A stretch of DNA of 33,822 bases from the NCBI GenBank assembly GCA_016210005.1, contig JACQVA010000202.1, forward strand, positions 1 to 33,822, written 5' to 3'. The DNA is from Deltaproteobacteria bacterium (GTDB taxonomy: Bacteria; Desulfobacterota; Binatia; HRBIN30; JACQVA1). Under the pieces are notes generated by a model. The model was given only the letters and a program-made list of their open reading frames with translations, did not search any database and was not told the DNA's origin. Of this stretch, positions 26,415 through 33,822 are shown piece by piece (positions within the stretch are counted from its first letter, which is position 1; the number at the start of each line of letters is the position of its first letter). The position numbers were made by a program, and so were the translations under genes.

Positions 26415-28912
26415 CCGCCGAGGCGCCGGACGTAGCCACGCTCCAAAGCGCCGCGGCCGCCCGCGAGCTGTCGGCCGACGAGGCGGCCTTCAGCGTGCCG
26501 GCTGCTGAGCTGGCCTTCCAGACCACCGCCGAGATCGCCGTCACCCCGGACTGGGCTGGCCAGGAGCGCGCGCTGGCGGCGTTGGAACTCGGCCTGGGCG
26601 TCAACCACGCCGGCTTCAACATCTACGTCTGCGGCCTCGTCGGCACCCACCGCGAGCAGACGCTGGCGGCATTATTGGCGAACTTGACCCGCAGCCTGCC
26701 GCGGCCGGGCGACCGGGTGTTGGTGCAGAACTTCCAGAACCGTGATCGGCCGCGCGCCTTCTATCTGCCCGCCGGCCAGGGCAAACAGCTGCGGCGCGAT
26801 ATGCTCGAGCTGGTCGAAGATCTCAAACGCCTGCTGCCGGAGACTTTTCGCAAGGAGACCTTCGAGGAGGAGAAGGAGCAGCTCTCCGAACGTTACGGCC
26901 ACGAGGGTGAGGCCATCGCCAAGGAGCTGGCGCAACGCGCCACCGAGAAGGGGTTCCTGGTCCAGTTCCATCCTCAGGGCGGAGTCTTCTTCATCCCGTT
27001 AACCAAGGACGGCCAGCCGATGGAACCAGAGGAGTTCCAGAAGCTTGACGAAGCGGCACAGGTCGAGCTCCGCCGGCGTGAGCGCGAGCTGTCGCGTGAG
27101 GTCAAGACCATGCTGCGCCGCCAGCAGGCGCTCGGGCGCCGGCTCGGCCGCGAGGTCAAAGAAGTCGAGCGGCGGGTGGCGGGCGACGTCATCAGCCCGC
27201 TGATCGAGGAGATGACCCAGCGCTACGACAACCCCGAGGTGCAGCTCTATCTCGCCGAGGTCCGCGAGCACATGCTCGACAACCTCGATGCCTTCCACGA
27301 ACCGCAACCGCAGCAGGCGTTGCCGTTCCCGTTCGCCGCCATGGCCGGGGGTGTGCCGGACGGCTTGCTCGATTACGAAGTCAACGTGCTGGTCGACAAC
27401 AGCATCACCGCCGGGGCGCCGATCATCGTCGAGTCGTCGCCGGCGTACAAGAACCTGTTCGGTGCGGTTGAGCGCATGGTCGACCCGTCGGGCAAGCTGG
27501 TGAGCAACTTCACCCGCATCAAAGCCGGCTCGCTGCTGCGAGCGCATGGCGGCTGTGTTGTGGTCAACGTCATCGACGCGCTCTCCGAGCCGCTGGTGTG
27601 GCGCGCGCTCAAGCGCACGCTCAAGAGCGAGCAACTGGAAATCGAGGCCTATGATCCGTTTGCGATGTTCGCGACCACGACGTTGAAGCCGGAGCCGATG
27701 AAGATCTCCACTCGCGTCGTGCTCACCGGCCCGACCGAGATCTTCCAGCTGTTATATTTCTACGACGAGGAATTCCGCGAGATTTTCAAGGTGCGCGCGG
27801 ATTTCGGCTACGAAGTCGACGGCGTGGGGGCGCGCCGGAGCTTCGTCGCGCAGGTGGCCCGTATCGCCCGCGATGAGCAGCTGCCGGCTTTCCGCGCTGC
27901 GGCGGTGGCCCGGCTGATGGAGTTCGGGGCGCGCTCGGTCGACGATCGGCGCAAGTTGCCGAGCCAGTGGGGTGGCATTGCCGACATCATGCGCGAGGCG
28001 GCCTTCTGGTGCCGCAAGTCCGGCCAGGACGAAGTCGACGATGCCCATGTGCGGCAGGCCTTGGAGCAACGCATCTTCCGCCTCAACCGCATCGAGGAAA
28101 AGATCCGCGAGCTGATCCGCGACGGCGTGCTGCTGGTCAACCTCGACGGCAGCACCGTCGGCCAGGTCAACGGTCTGGCCCTGGCCAACATCGGCGGCTA
28201 CGAGTTCGGCCGCCCCTCACGCGTCACCGTCGCGGTCTCGATGGGCTCGCAGGGTATCATCAACGTCGAGCGTGAGGCGCAGCTCAGCGGCCATACCCAC
28301 GATAAGGGCGTGTTCATCCTCTCGGGCTATCTGCGGCGGACCTATGCGCAGGACTTTCCCCTCAGCCTCACCGCCAGTATCGTTTTCGAGCAGTCGTACT
28401 CCGGCATCGACGGCGACAGCGCTTCGTCAACCGAGCTGTATGCCCTGATCTCGAGCCTCAGCGGCGTAGCGATCCGTCAAGACCTGGCGGTAACCGGGAG
28501 CGTGAACCAATGGGGTGAAATCCAACCGATCGGCGGTATCAACGAAAAGATCGAAGGCTTCTTCGCCACCTGCCGCGCCGTCGGGCTCAGCGGCCGCCAG
28601 GGCGTGGTCATGCCGGTGCAGAACCTTGACGGTCTGGTGCTGCGCGCGGAGGTCATCGAGGCCATCCGCAACCAGCAGTTCCATCTTTATCCCGTGCGCA
28701 CGCTCGATGAGGGCATCGCGTTGCTCACCGGGGTGAAGGCCGGCAGCGTCACCGAGCCGGGAACGGTGCACTACCTCGCTTCCCAGCACCTGCGCAAGCT
28801 GGCCGAGGGGCTTAAGCAATTCGGCGTCCCGCCGCCGGCCGCCGCCAACGCCGCGGACAAGCCTAACCCTACGCCACCGGCGCCGCCCTCCCCACCGGCA
28901 CCGCGCCCATAG
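26411..28912 (+). CDS. Lon-like protease with degenerate ATPase site (LonC/AAA_32-like)
   Basis: An 833-residue protein, GTG start at 26411 overlapping the hsp20 stop. The C-terminal Lon protease domain is intact: catalytic S670 in DGDSASS and K713 in GGINEKIEG are 43 residues apart, as in E. coli Lon (S679/K722). A long helical insertion (about 155-255, rich in Glu/Arg/Lys) interrupts the AAA+ part. The P-loop position reads GLVGTHREQT (75-84) instead of GxxGxGKT, and the Walker B region reads CVVVNVIDAL, lacking the usual acidic end. This resembles the ATP-independent LonC type described from Meiothermus. A Pro-rich tail (about 810-833) is extra. Confidence 0.9.
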   Translation: MTAEAPDVATLQSAAAARELSADEAAFSVPAAELAFQTTAEIAVTPDWAGQERALAALELGLGVNHAGFNIYVCGLVGTHREQTLAALLANLTRSLPRPGDRVLVQNFQNRDRPRAFYLPAGQGKQLRRDMLELVEDLKRLLPETFRKETFEEEKEQLSERYGHEGEAIAKELAQRATEKGFLVQFHPQGGVFFIPLTKDGQPMEPEEFQKLDEAAQVELRRRERELSREVKTMLRRQQALGRRLGREVKEVERRVAGDVISPLIEEMTQRYDNPEVQLYLAEVREHMLDNLDAFHEPQPQQALPFPFAAMAGGVPDGLLDYEVNVLVDNSITAGAPIIVESSPAYKNLFGAVERMVDPSGKLVSNFTRIKAGSLLRAHGGCVVVNVIDALSEPLVWRALKRTLKSEQLEIEAYDPFAMFATTTLKPEPMKISTRVVLTGPTEIFQLLYFYDEEFREIFKVRADFGYEVDGVGARRSFVAQVARIARDEQLPAFRAAAVARLMEFGARSVDDRRKLPSQWGGIADIMREAAFWCRKSGQDEVDDAHVRQALEQRIFRLNRIEEKIRELIRDGVLLVNLDGSTVGQVNGLALANIGGYEFGRPSRVTVAVSMGSQGIINVEREAQLSGHTHDKGVFILSGYLRRTYAQDFPLSLTASIVFEQSYSGIDGDSASSTELYALISSLSGVAIRQDLAVTGSVNQWGEIQPIGGINEKIEGFFATCRAVGLSGRQGVVMPVQNLDGLVLRAEVIEAIRNQQFHLYPVRTLDEGIALLTGVKAGSVTEPGTVHYLASQHLRKLAEGLKQFGVPPPAAANAADKPNPTPPAPPSPPAPRP

Positions 28913-29069
28913 CCACACCCCGGGCGCACGACCCGGCGCTGGGCGAAGCTTCGAGCTTGCGCGGCTCGGCTTCGTGAGCGGAGTGCACGCGCGCGGCGCG
29001 CGTAGACCTACTCGTTTGCATTCGCTAAGGATCATTCTGAGGCAGTACACTGAACCGGGATGTTCGCCG

Positions 29070-29372
29070 ATGCCGGCAACGCTGCGAGTGACCATCGAGT
29101 TCATGGGCCCGTTCGAGTTCGACTTCGGCGTCGCCGGTGCCGAGCTGACGCTGGCGGCCCCGGCAACGGTGGGCAGCTTATTGCAAGAGCTGGCTCGACG
29201 CTGGCCGGCGGCGCAGAGCTTGCGCGCCATACTCGCCGCCGGCGGCTCGCCCCGGGGGCGTTACTGCTACGTGTCAATCGACTACGTCATGCTCAAACCC
29301 GACGCTGCGCTCGCGGCGCCGTTGCATGACGGCGCGCGGGTGTGTTTTGGAATGCCGATGGTCGGCGGCTGA
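29070..29372 (+). CDS. Ubiquitin-like MoaD/ThiS-type protein ending in Gly-Gly
   Basis: A 100-residue protein with a beta-grasp pattern: TLRVTIEFMGPFEF, then VGSLLQELARRWPAAQSLRA, then GRYCYVSIDYVMLK and the closing GARVCFGMPMVGG. The C-terminal Gly-Gly is the site that E1-like enzymes adenylate so the carrier can hold sulfur or be conjugated. MoaD-family carriers serve molybdopterin, thiamine, thio-tRNA or cysteine synthesis; none of those partners is in the window, so its role is open. I chose ATG 29070 because homology-like text begins there; the frame is open upstream to 28974. The next gene, encoding a PAS protein, starts 21 bases later. Confidence 0.75.
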   Translation: MPATLRVTIEFMGPFEFDFGVAGAELTLAAPATVGSLLQELARRWPAAQSLRAILAAGGSPRGRYCYVSIDYVMLKPDAALAAPLHDGARVCFGMPMVGG

Positions 29373-29393
29373 CGCGCCGAGAAGGAGGAGCTA

Positions 29394-29825
29394 ATGCCCG
29401 GGAACGATTGGCTGGCGTCCAAGATCGTGCTGGAGACCCAAGACGCGGTCATCTTCGCCGATCGCGACGAGGTGATTCGCCTGTGGAATTCCGGTGCCGA
29501 GGTCATGTTCGGATACACGGCAACCGAGGCCGTCGGACAGCGGTTACCGTTGATCATCCCGGAGAAGCTGCGCCAGCGCCACTCCGATGGCTACCGCAAA
29601 GTGATGGAGACCGGCGTGACCAAGTACGGGCGGGACTTGCTCGCCGTGCCCGCCACGCGCAAGGACGGCACGCGCATCTCGATCGAGTTCACCATTCTGC
29701 TCGTTCGCGACGGCAACGCCGCCGTCCAGGGCGCCGCCGCGATCATCCGCGACGTGACCAAACGCTGGCAGGAGGAGCGGGCTTTAAGAGCGCGGCTGGC
29801 GGAGTTGGAGGCGAAAGCCGGCTGA
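29394..29825 (+). CDS. Stand-alone PAS domain protein
   Basis: A 143-residue protein made of one PAS domain (about 10-125): TQDAVIFADRDEVIRLWNSG, AEVMFGYTATEAVGQRLPLI, IPEKLRQRHSDGYRKVMETG, RKDGTRISIEFTILLV and GAAAIIRDVTKRWQEERALR, followed by a short helix. No histidine kinase, GGDEF or DNA-binding domain is attached, so it should signal through a partner. GGAGGAG precedes the ATG at good spacing. Confidence 0.88.
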   Translation: MPGNDWLASKIVLETQDAVIFADRDEVIRLWNSGAEVMFGYTATEAVGQRLPLIIPEKLRQRHSDGYRKVMETGVTKYGRDLLAVPATRKDGTRISIEFTILLVRDGNAAVQGAAAIIRDVTKRWQEERALRARLAELEAKAG

Positions 29826-29945
29826 GCCGGCGCAAGGTGCTAGTGGCGGGACAGTTTGCGCCGCCCCCCGTATTGCCCGGCGCCCGCATCTGCGTCATGT
29901 CCACAGCAGCGCCCTAGGGCGCGGGGAAGGAACTGGTGACAACCC

Positions 29946-30152
29946 ATGACTGCCGAGAACGCGAAGAAATGCTTGGCCTGCGACCGCGGCGTTAACGAGG
30001 TGCCCCTGATCGCTCTGGCCTATCGTGATCTGAACTTGTGGATTTGCCCGCAGCACATCCCCATTTTGATCCACGACCCGGCGCGGTTGGCGGGGCGCTT
30101 GCCTGGGGCCGAGCGGCTCTCGCCCGGCCGCCCACCAGCAGACGAGGACTGA
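29946..30152 (+). CDS. Small Cys/His protein of unknown function
   Basis: A 68-residue protein with a CLAC pair near the N-terminus and a CPQH pair about 30 residues later (NLWICPQHIPILIHDPARL), the spacing of a small zinc ribbon. The C-terminal part is Pro/Arg-rich and probably disordered. GGAAGGA lies near the ATG. Its function is unknown; it lies between the PAS gene and the acyl-CoA dehydrogenase on the same strand. Codon use matches its neighbours. Confidence 0.6.
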   Translation: MTAENAKKCLACDRGVNEVPLIALAYRDLNLWICPQHIPILIHDPARLAGRLPGAERLSPGRPPADED

Positions 30153-30261
30153 GCCCACGGGGCCGGCGCCCGGTCACGGCAGCACACACTGAACGACCTG
30201 GCGGCTGTGACGGCGGTAGAGGCGGAAGTCGGAGTCGGCGGGGCAGGAAAGGAGCAGACAA

Positions 30262-31428
30262 ATGGCGCCGTTTGCAGGCGTGGACTATTACGACCTCGAC
30301 GAGTTGTTGAGCGAGGAGGCGAAGATGATTCGCCGCACGGTGCGCGACTTCGTCGAGCGCGAGGCGCAGCCGATCATCGAGGGCCATCACGCGCGTGAGG
30401 AGTTCCCCCGCCACCTGATCGCGCGCATGGGCGAGTTGGGCCTCTTCGGTGCCAACCTCACGGGTTACGGCTGCGCCGGGCTGAGCAACATCGCTTACGG
30501 CTTGATTTGCCAAGAATTGGAACGTTGCGACAGCGGTCTGCGCTCGATGGTGTCGGTGCAGGGCTCGCTGGCGATGCACGCCATCCACGCCTTCGGCTCA
30601 CCCGAGCAGAAGCAGCGCTGGCTGCCGCTGATGGCCGCGGGCAAAGCCATCGGTTGCTTCGGGCTGACCGAGCCCGATCACGGCTCCGACCCCGGCGCCA
30701 TGGAAACCCGCGCTCGCGCCGACGGCAGCCACTTCATCCTCTCGGGGGTGAAGCGCTGGATCACCAACGGTAGCATCGCCGACGTCGCCATCGTCTGGGC
30801 GAAAGCCGCCGACGGCATCCGTGGCTTTCTGGTAGAGCGGGGGATGCCGGGCTACAGCGCGCACGACATCAAGGGCAAGTTCTCGCTGCGCGCCTCGATC
30901 ACCTCCGAGCTGGTCCTCGACGAGGTGCGGGTGCCGCACGCCAACCTGCTGCCCGAGGTGGTTGGGCTCAAAGGGCCGTTCTCCTGTCTCAACCAGGCCC
31001 GCTACGGCATCGTCTGGGGCGCCATCGGCGCGGCCCTGGCCTGCTATCAAGTGGCGCTCGAGTACGCCCAGAACCGCACGCAATTCGACCGGCCGCTGGC
31101 CGGCTTCCAACTGGTACAACAGAAGCTGGTGCACATGGTGACGGAGATTACCAAGGGGCAGCTGCTGGCGTGGCGGCTGGGCCAACTCAAGGATGCCGGC
31201 CGTGCCCGCCCACAACAGATCTCGCTCGCCAAGCGTAATAACGTCGGCCACGCCCTGGAAATCGCCCGCCTCGCCCGCGATATTCTCGGCGCCAGCGGCA
31301 TCGTCAATGAATACCCGGTGATCCGCCACATGCTCAACCTCGAGACGGTGAATACCTACGAGGGCACATATGACATGCACACCCTCATCGTCGGCCGCGA
31401 CCTCACCGGTTTGGATGCGATCCGGTGA
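30262..31428 (+). CDS. gcdH: Acyl-CoA dehydrogenase, glutaryl-CoA dehydrogenase-like
   Basis: A 388-residue flavoprotein, full length for the family. Sequence landmarks fit glutaryl-CoA dehydrogenase better than straight-chain enzymes: YGCAGLSNIAYGLICQELER, CDSGLRSMVSVQGSLAMHAI, GCFGLTEPDHGSDPGAMETR, GVKRWITNGSIADVAIVWAK and KGKFSLRASITSELVLDEVR. The catalytic base is E367 in NTYEGTYDMHTLIVGRDLTG. It would oxidise and decarboxylate glutaryl-CoA to crotonyl-CoA in lysine, tryptophan or aromatic breakdown and pass electrons to ETF. No ETF or CoA-transferase gene is adjacent. AAAGGAG precedes the ATG. Confidence 0.9.
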   Translation: MAPFAGVDYYDLDELLSEEAKMIRRTVRDFVEREAQPIIEGHHAREEFPRHLIARMGELGLFGANLTGYGCAGLSNIAYGLICQELERCDSGLRSMVSVQGSLAMHAIHAFGSPEQKQRWLPLMAAGKAIGCFGLTEPDHGSDPGAMETRARADGSHFILSGVKRWITNGSIADVAIVWAKAADGIRGFLVERGMPGYSAHDIKGKFSLRASITSELVLDEVRVPHANLLPEVVGLKGPFSCLNQARYGIVWGAIGAALACYQVALEYAQNRTQFDRPLAGFQLVQQKLVHMVTEITKGQLLAWRLGQLKDAGRARPQQISLAKRNNVGHALEIARLARDILGASGIVNEYPVIRHMLNLETVNTYEGTYDMHTLIVGRDLTGLDAIR

Positions 31429-31467
31429 GCGCGTACCGGCCGGAGCAGCGCGGGAGTAAGGCGCAAG

Positions 31468-31800
31468 ATGCGTCGCGGTAATGCGAAACGCGAGCGCTCC
31501 GGCGGCGGCTCGCCGCTGTCGCTCAAGCTCCAACGCCAGTTGCACGCTTGGCGGGTCGAGCAGGCCCTGGCCGCCGGTGAATCGGTGGTGGTGGTGGAAA
31601 AGACCTACCGCTTGCGCGATGGCCAGCTGGCGACGCTGGCTTTCGACCGCGACGACGAGGGCCGCCTGTGCGTCGGCTACGCGGTCGACGAAGGCGGCTG
31701 GGTAATGGTCGAAAGCGAGCCCGTCAGCGTCCGGACCCTGGGCTATTACCAGCGTTGGCTCAAACGTCACCGCGAGTGGGAGGAAAGGCCGGAACGCTAG
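31468..31800 (+). CDS. Small basic hypothetical protein
   Basis: A 110-residue protein with a basic N-terminus (MRRGNAKRERSGGG), a helix (LSLKLQRQLHAWRVEQALAA) and an antiparallel beta-rich middle (ESVVVVEKTYRLRDGQLATL, LCVGYAVDEGGWVMVESE). A final helix follows (YYQRWLKRHREWEERPER). I do not recognise the family. It follows the acyl-CoA dehydrogenase gene by 39 bases on the same strand. The composition is like that of its neighbours and the frame is clean, so it is probably a real gene. Confidence 0.6.
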   Translation: MRRGNAKRERSGGGSPLSLKLQRQLHAWRVEQALAAGESVVVVEKTYRLRDGQLATLAFDRDDEGRLCVGYAVDEGGWVMVESEPVSVRTLGYYQRWLKRHREWEERPER

Positions 31801-31856
31801 CCGGCACCGGTGGCGCTGCCGCCTATAATAGTTTCGGGTTCAGGCGGTAGCCGATT

Positions 31857-31917
31857 GGGGCAGGCTGTACCTGCCATCGCTTTCTTCAACCTACAATCGG
31901 CAGGCACAGCCCGCCCT
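31857..31917. repeat. Imperfect inverted repeat, REP/MITE-like
   Basis: GGGGCAGGCTGTACCTGCC (31857-31875) pairs with GGCAGGCACAGCCCGCCCT (31899-31917) over 19 positions with two mismatches and one G-T wobble, around a 23-base loop. GGCAGGTACAGCC/GGCTGTGCCTGCC-type pairs of this kind recur between genes in many bacterial genomes. It lies between two convergent genes and may serve as a bidirectional transcript end. A TATAAT-like word at 31824-31829 has no matching -35 box. Confidence 0.6.
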
Positions 31918-31987
31918 ACGGGCTACAGACCCCACGGACTGCTACAGTTTGGAGCCGACCCGTAGCGTGCATAGGCGGGCCCGCGCC

Positions 31988-32935
31988 CTACTTCCTGAGC
32001 ACGTACGTCGCCGTCTGCTGCGTCCAGTCGGTCGGCTCGAGCTGGTTGAGGCGCTTGGTCAGGTCGGAGATCATCCCCGTGCTCTTCGCGTCGAACACAG
32101 CGAACATACCTTCTTTGAATCCGAGCGGGATGAGATCTTCCTGACGCCGCGTCGCGATCAGGGTCACGCGTTCTTCGGCGACCGTTCCTTTGAAGCCGGG
32201 GAGAAATTTCGCCTGCAAGCGGATGTCGCTGCCCGCGGGCGGGAACTGGTAGGCCTGGCCGCCGCGCACGGCGTTGTTTCGATCCGTTGAATTGGGCAGC
32301 AGCAGCGTGACCGAACCGTCGGCAGCGACGGAGAAGAGGTAGACGAAGGCGTCGGCGCCGGTCTGGTAGAAGACCTCGACCGTCTCGCCCTCCTTCAATT
32401 CGGCGCGCGACAGCGACAGGCGGGCAGACAGGCCTTGCCCCCGCTCCGGATACACCGGGCGGATCAGGGCACGCAGCGACACCACGTAGCGCTCGCGGTC
32501 GGCAGCGTCCCAGTCTTCCTTGACGTCGGCTACCTGCTCGATCTTGCCGCGCACGGCGGCGAAGACGAGGTCTTCAGCGAGCTGGCTATTCGACACCAGC
32601 GTGTGGCTCTTGATGAACACACCGGTGGCCTTCTCGATCGCGTTGGTCTCGGCCGCCCGCCGGGCGCGCTGCTTTACTTCGGTGGGCGTTTCCACGTCCC
32701 CCTGACGCGCGTCGCCGCTGGCGTCCACCCAGACCGGTGTGTCGGCTGCATCAACGGCGTGAAGTGGGATACAGAGCAGGAGAAGAAGCAGTCTCGCGCC
32801 AAGTCGCCAAGGGGCGAAGTGCAAGAGGCAGACGCTGGTGATGCGAGTGACCGCCCCACGAGGATCGGTTGACAGAATATGGGCTGTCACCGACTCCGGT
32901 CCTGCTTCGCGGGCTTGGCGTCTAAAGAGATCCAT
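31988..32935 (-). CDS. Exported FlgT_N-like / DUF4384 protein
   Basis: A 315-residue protein. A hydrophobic export segment (RLGARLLLLLLCIPLHAVDA, about 44-63) follows an unusually long polar N-terminus, so the true start may be an internal GTG near 32890. Residues 85-160 (VKQRARRAAETNAIEKATGV, FIKSHTLVSNSQLAEDLVFA, AVRGKIEQVADVK) look like the FlgT N-terminal/LPP20-type domain. Residues 175-262 match DUF4384: ELKEGETVEVFYQTGADAFV, YLFSVAADGSVTLLLPN and LIATRRQEDLIPLGF. DUF4384 is often found with caspase-like or kinase domains; here a caspase-like gene ends six bases upstream. Confidence 0.82.
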   Translation of the reverse strand: MDLFRRQAREAGPESVTAHILSTDPRGAVTRITSVCLLHFAPWRLGARLLLLLLCIPLHAVDAADTPVWVDASGDARQGDVETPTEVKQRARRAAETNAIEKATGVFIKSHTLVSNSQLAEDLVFAAVRGKIEQVADVKEDWDAADRERYVVSLRALIRPVYPERGQGLSARLSLSRAELKEGETVEVFYQTGADAFVYLFSVAADGSVTLLLPNSTDRNNAVRGGQAYQFPPAGSDIRLQAKFLPGFKGTVAEERVTLIATRRQEDLIPLGFKEGMFAVFDAKSTGMISDLTKRLNQLEPTDWTQQTATYVLRK

Positions 32936-32941
32936 CGCTCC

Positions 32942-33769
32942 TCAATTCCGGAACCTGAACCGCCCGCGCAGCTTCGACGGCTCCGGCAGCAAGCTGGGGG
33001 TCTGGCTGACGTTCAACTCCCTCGCGTCGTCCTCAACCTGCGGCGTGATGGCGGCGTAGATCTCGGTGAGATCTCTCTTGCCGTCGTTGATCGCGTGCAG
33101 GAAGTAGTAAGTCAGAAGCCCATGGCCCTTTTCGCGCGACGAGGTGCTGATTTGTCCACCTTGCGTGGCGGCCAGTACGGCGAGATTCGCCGGTAGGCTG
33201 CCGGTCTCCTTCATCATCACCAGCGGCCGCGCACCCTTGGCGAGCACGCTGCGGCCGCCCGCGCCGGAGAAACAGGCGTCGAGCACCACCGCCACGTCGC
33301 GAACGGGCAGCGCGCCGAGCTTGGCGTACAGCCGCGGCAACGGGTAACCGGTGTCGGCGAGGTAGTTGGGATCGCCGTCGTAGGGCACAAGGTACGCCTC
33401 GCCGCTTTGCGGATCCGGCGCGCCGTGCCCGGAATAGTAAACCAGCACACGGCTGGCGGGCTTGACCCGGTTCGGCAGCCACGTCTCGACCAGCTTGCGA
33501 ATGCTCGACTGCGTTGCCCCGTCGTTCAGCAGCAGCTGGATGTTCCGTTGTCGGAAGCCGAGCGCGACCAGATAGTCCTTCACCAGCTGCGCATCCGCGG
33601 CGGAGAAATCGGAAGCCGGGAGGTCGCGATACTTCTCGACACCGACGACGAGCGCCAGATCGTCGTCGCCGATGATCCGCTCGGCGGCACCCAAGGTCTG
33701 ATCCTGCCCGAGAAGTGTTCGCTGGACACGGTGACGTGAGATGTTAGGGTCCTTCAGCAAGCTTGGCAA
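32942..33769 (-). CDS. Caspase-like (peptidase C14 family) protein
   Basis: A 275-residue caspase-fold cysteine peptidase. The catalytic dyad is visible: H115 in VYYSGHGAPDP and C166 in VVLDACFSGAGG. DLALVVGVEKYRDLPASDFS opens the domain, EAYLVPYDGDPNY follows the histidine, and LAVLAATQGGQISTSSREKG, LLTYYFLHAIND and DLTEIYAAITP complete it. The start is uncertain: TTG at 33769 is the best in-window candidate and lies inside the end of the preceding gene, while the frame stays open to the window edge. No signal peptide or pro-domain is visible. It precedes the DUF4384 gene by six bases. Confidence 0.85.
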   Translation of the reverse strand: MPSLLKDPNISRHRVQRTLLGQDQTLGAAERIIGDDDLALVVGVEKYRDLPASDFSAADAQLVKDYLVALGFRQRNIQLLLNDGATQSSIRKLVETWLPNRVKPASRVLVYYSGHGAPDPQSGEAYLVPYDGDPNYLADTGYPLPRLYAKLGALPVRDVAVVLDACFSGAGGRSVLAKGARPLVMMKETGSLPANLAVLAATQGGQISTSSREKGHGLLTYYFLHAINDGKRDLTEIYAAITPQVEDDARELNVSQTPSLLPEPSKLRGRFRFRN

Positions 33770-33822
33770 AGACTTTGAAGAACTCGGCGATGTCGTCCAT
33801 GCGTGGCAGCCCGATCCAGAGA
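33744..33822 (-). CDS. C-terminal end of an upstream gene (partial)
   Basis: Entering from the right edge on the minus strand, a frame reads LWIGLPRMDDIAEFFKVFAK then LAEGP and stops at TAA 33744-33746. Its composition is more protein-like than the caspase frame over the same bases (SGSGCHAWTTSPSSSKS), so it is probably the end of the gene before the caspase gene, overlapping it by up to about 26 bases. Family unknown. Confidence 0.5.
   Translation of the reverse strand, partial: LWIGLPRMDDIAEFFKVFAKLAEGP

Noticed and set aside
31824-31829. TATAAT as a promoter -10 box
   Set aside because: There is no -35 box at suitable distance and the next gene downstream on that strand is absent.

Overview
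The window is GC-rich (roughly two-thirds G+C by eye) and comes from a Gram-negative bacterium. It encodes apolipoprotein N-acyltransferase, TonB and a BtuB-like outer-membrane receptor, so the cell has a double membrane, and a proton-pumping complex I, so it respires. I cannot name the lineage from sequence alone. The mix of genes would fit an uncultured deltaproteobacterial-type or Binatota-like organism, but that is only an inference.

Layout. (1) 1-393: the window opens with a frameshifted GIY-YIG nuclease remnant beside a short ATTCCC-N8-GGGAAT palindrome. (2) 394-10830, minus strand: a compact complex I operon, nuoA-B-C-D-H-I-J-K-L-M-N. The NADH-oxidising module nuoEFG is absent, and nuoD runs directly into nuoH with a one-base overlap. 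(3) 11013-16828, minus strand: a vitamin B12 uptake operon, read in the order promoter, cobalamin riboswitch, intrinsic terminator, tonB, btuB, btuF, btuC, btuD. Every part of the import path from outer-membrane receptor to inner-membrane ABC transporter is under one riboswitch. (4) 17115-20834, minus strand: four consecutive genes for exported proteins of unknown role. One is FlgO/CsgG-like and one looks LPP20/CsgG-like. A strong hairpin and a strong ribosome binding site precede the 216-residue member. (5) 20915-23181, minus strand: an M15 peptidase with a peptidoglycan-binding domain but no visible signal peptide, and a secreted SGNH hydrolase. (6) 23498-25875, minus strand: lnt, translationally coupled to a membrane-anchored protein of unknown function. 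(7) 26037-31800, plus strand: hsp20 overlapping a Lon-like protease with a degenerate ATP-binding loop (LonC-like), then a ubiquitin-like sulfur-carrier-type protein, a PAS protein, a tiny Cys/His protein, a glutaryl-CoA dehydrogenase-like acyl-CoA dehydrogenase and a small hypothetical protein. (8) 31988-33822, minus strand: a FlgT_N-like/DUF4384 protein and a caspase-like peptidase, with the tail of another gene at the edge.

The complex I and B12 blocks are conventional in content and well supported. The least explained parts are the four-gene exported cluster and the caspase/DUF4384 pair, which may share an LPP20/CsgG-like envelope theme. The hsp20-lonC pair looks like a small proteostasis unit. 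No tRNA, rRNA, CRISPR array, transposase or phage structural gene was recognised. The three palindromic repeats seen all lie in intergenic DNA and resemble REP/MITE-type elements.
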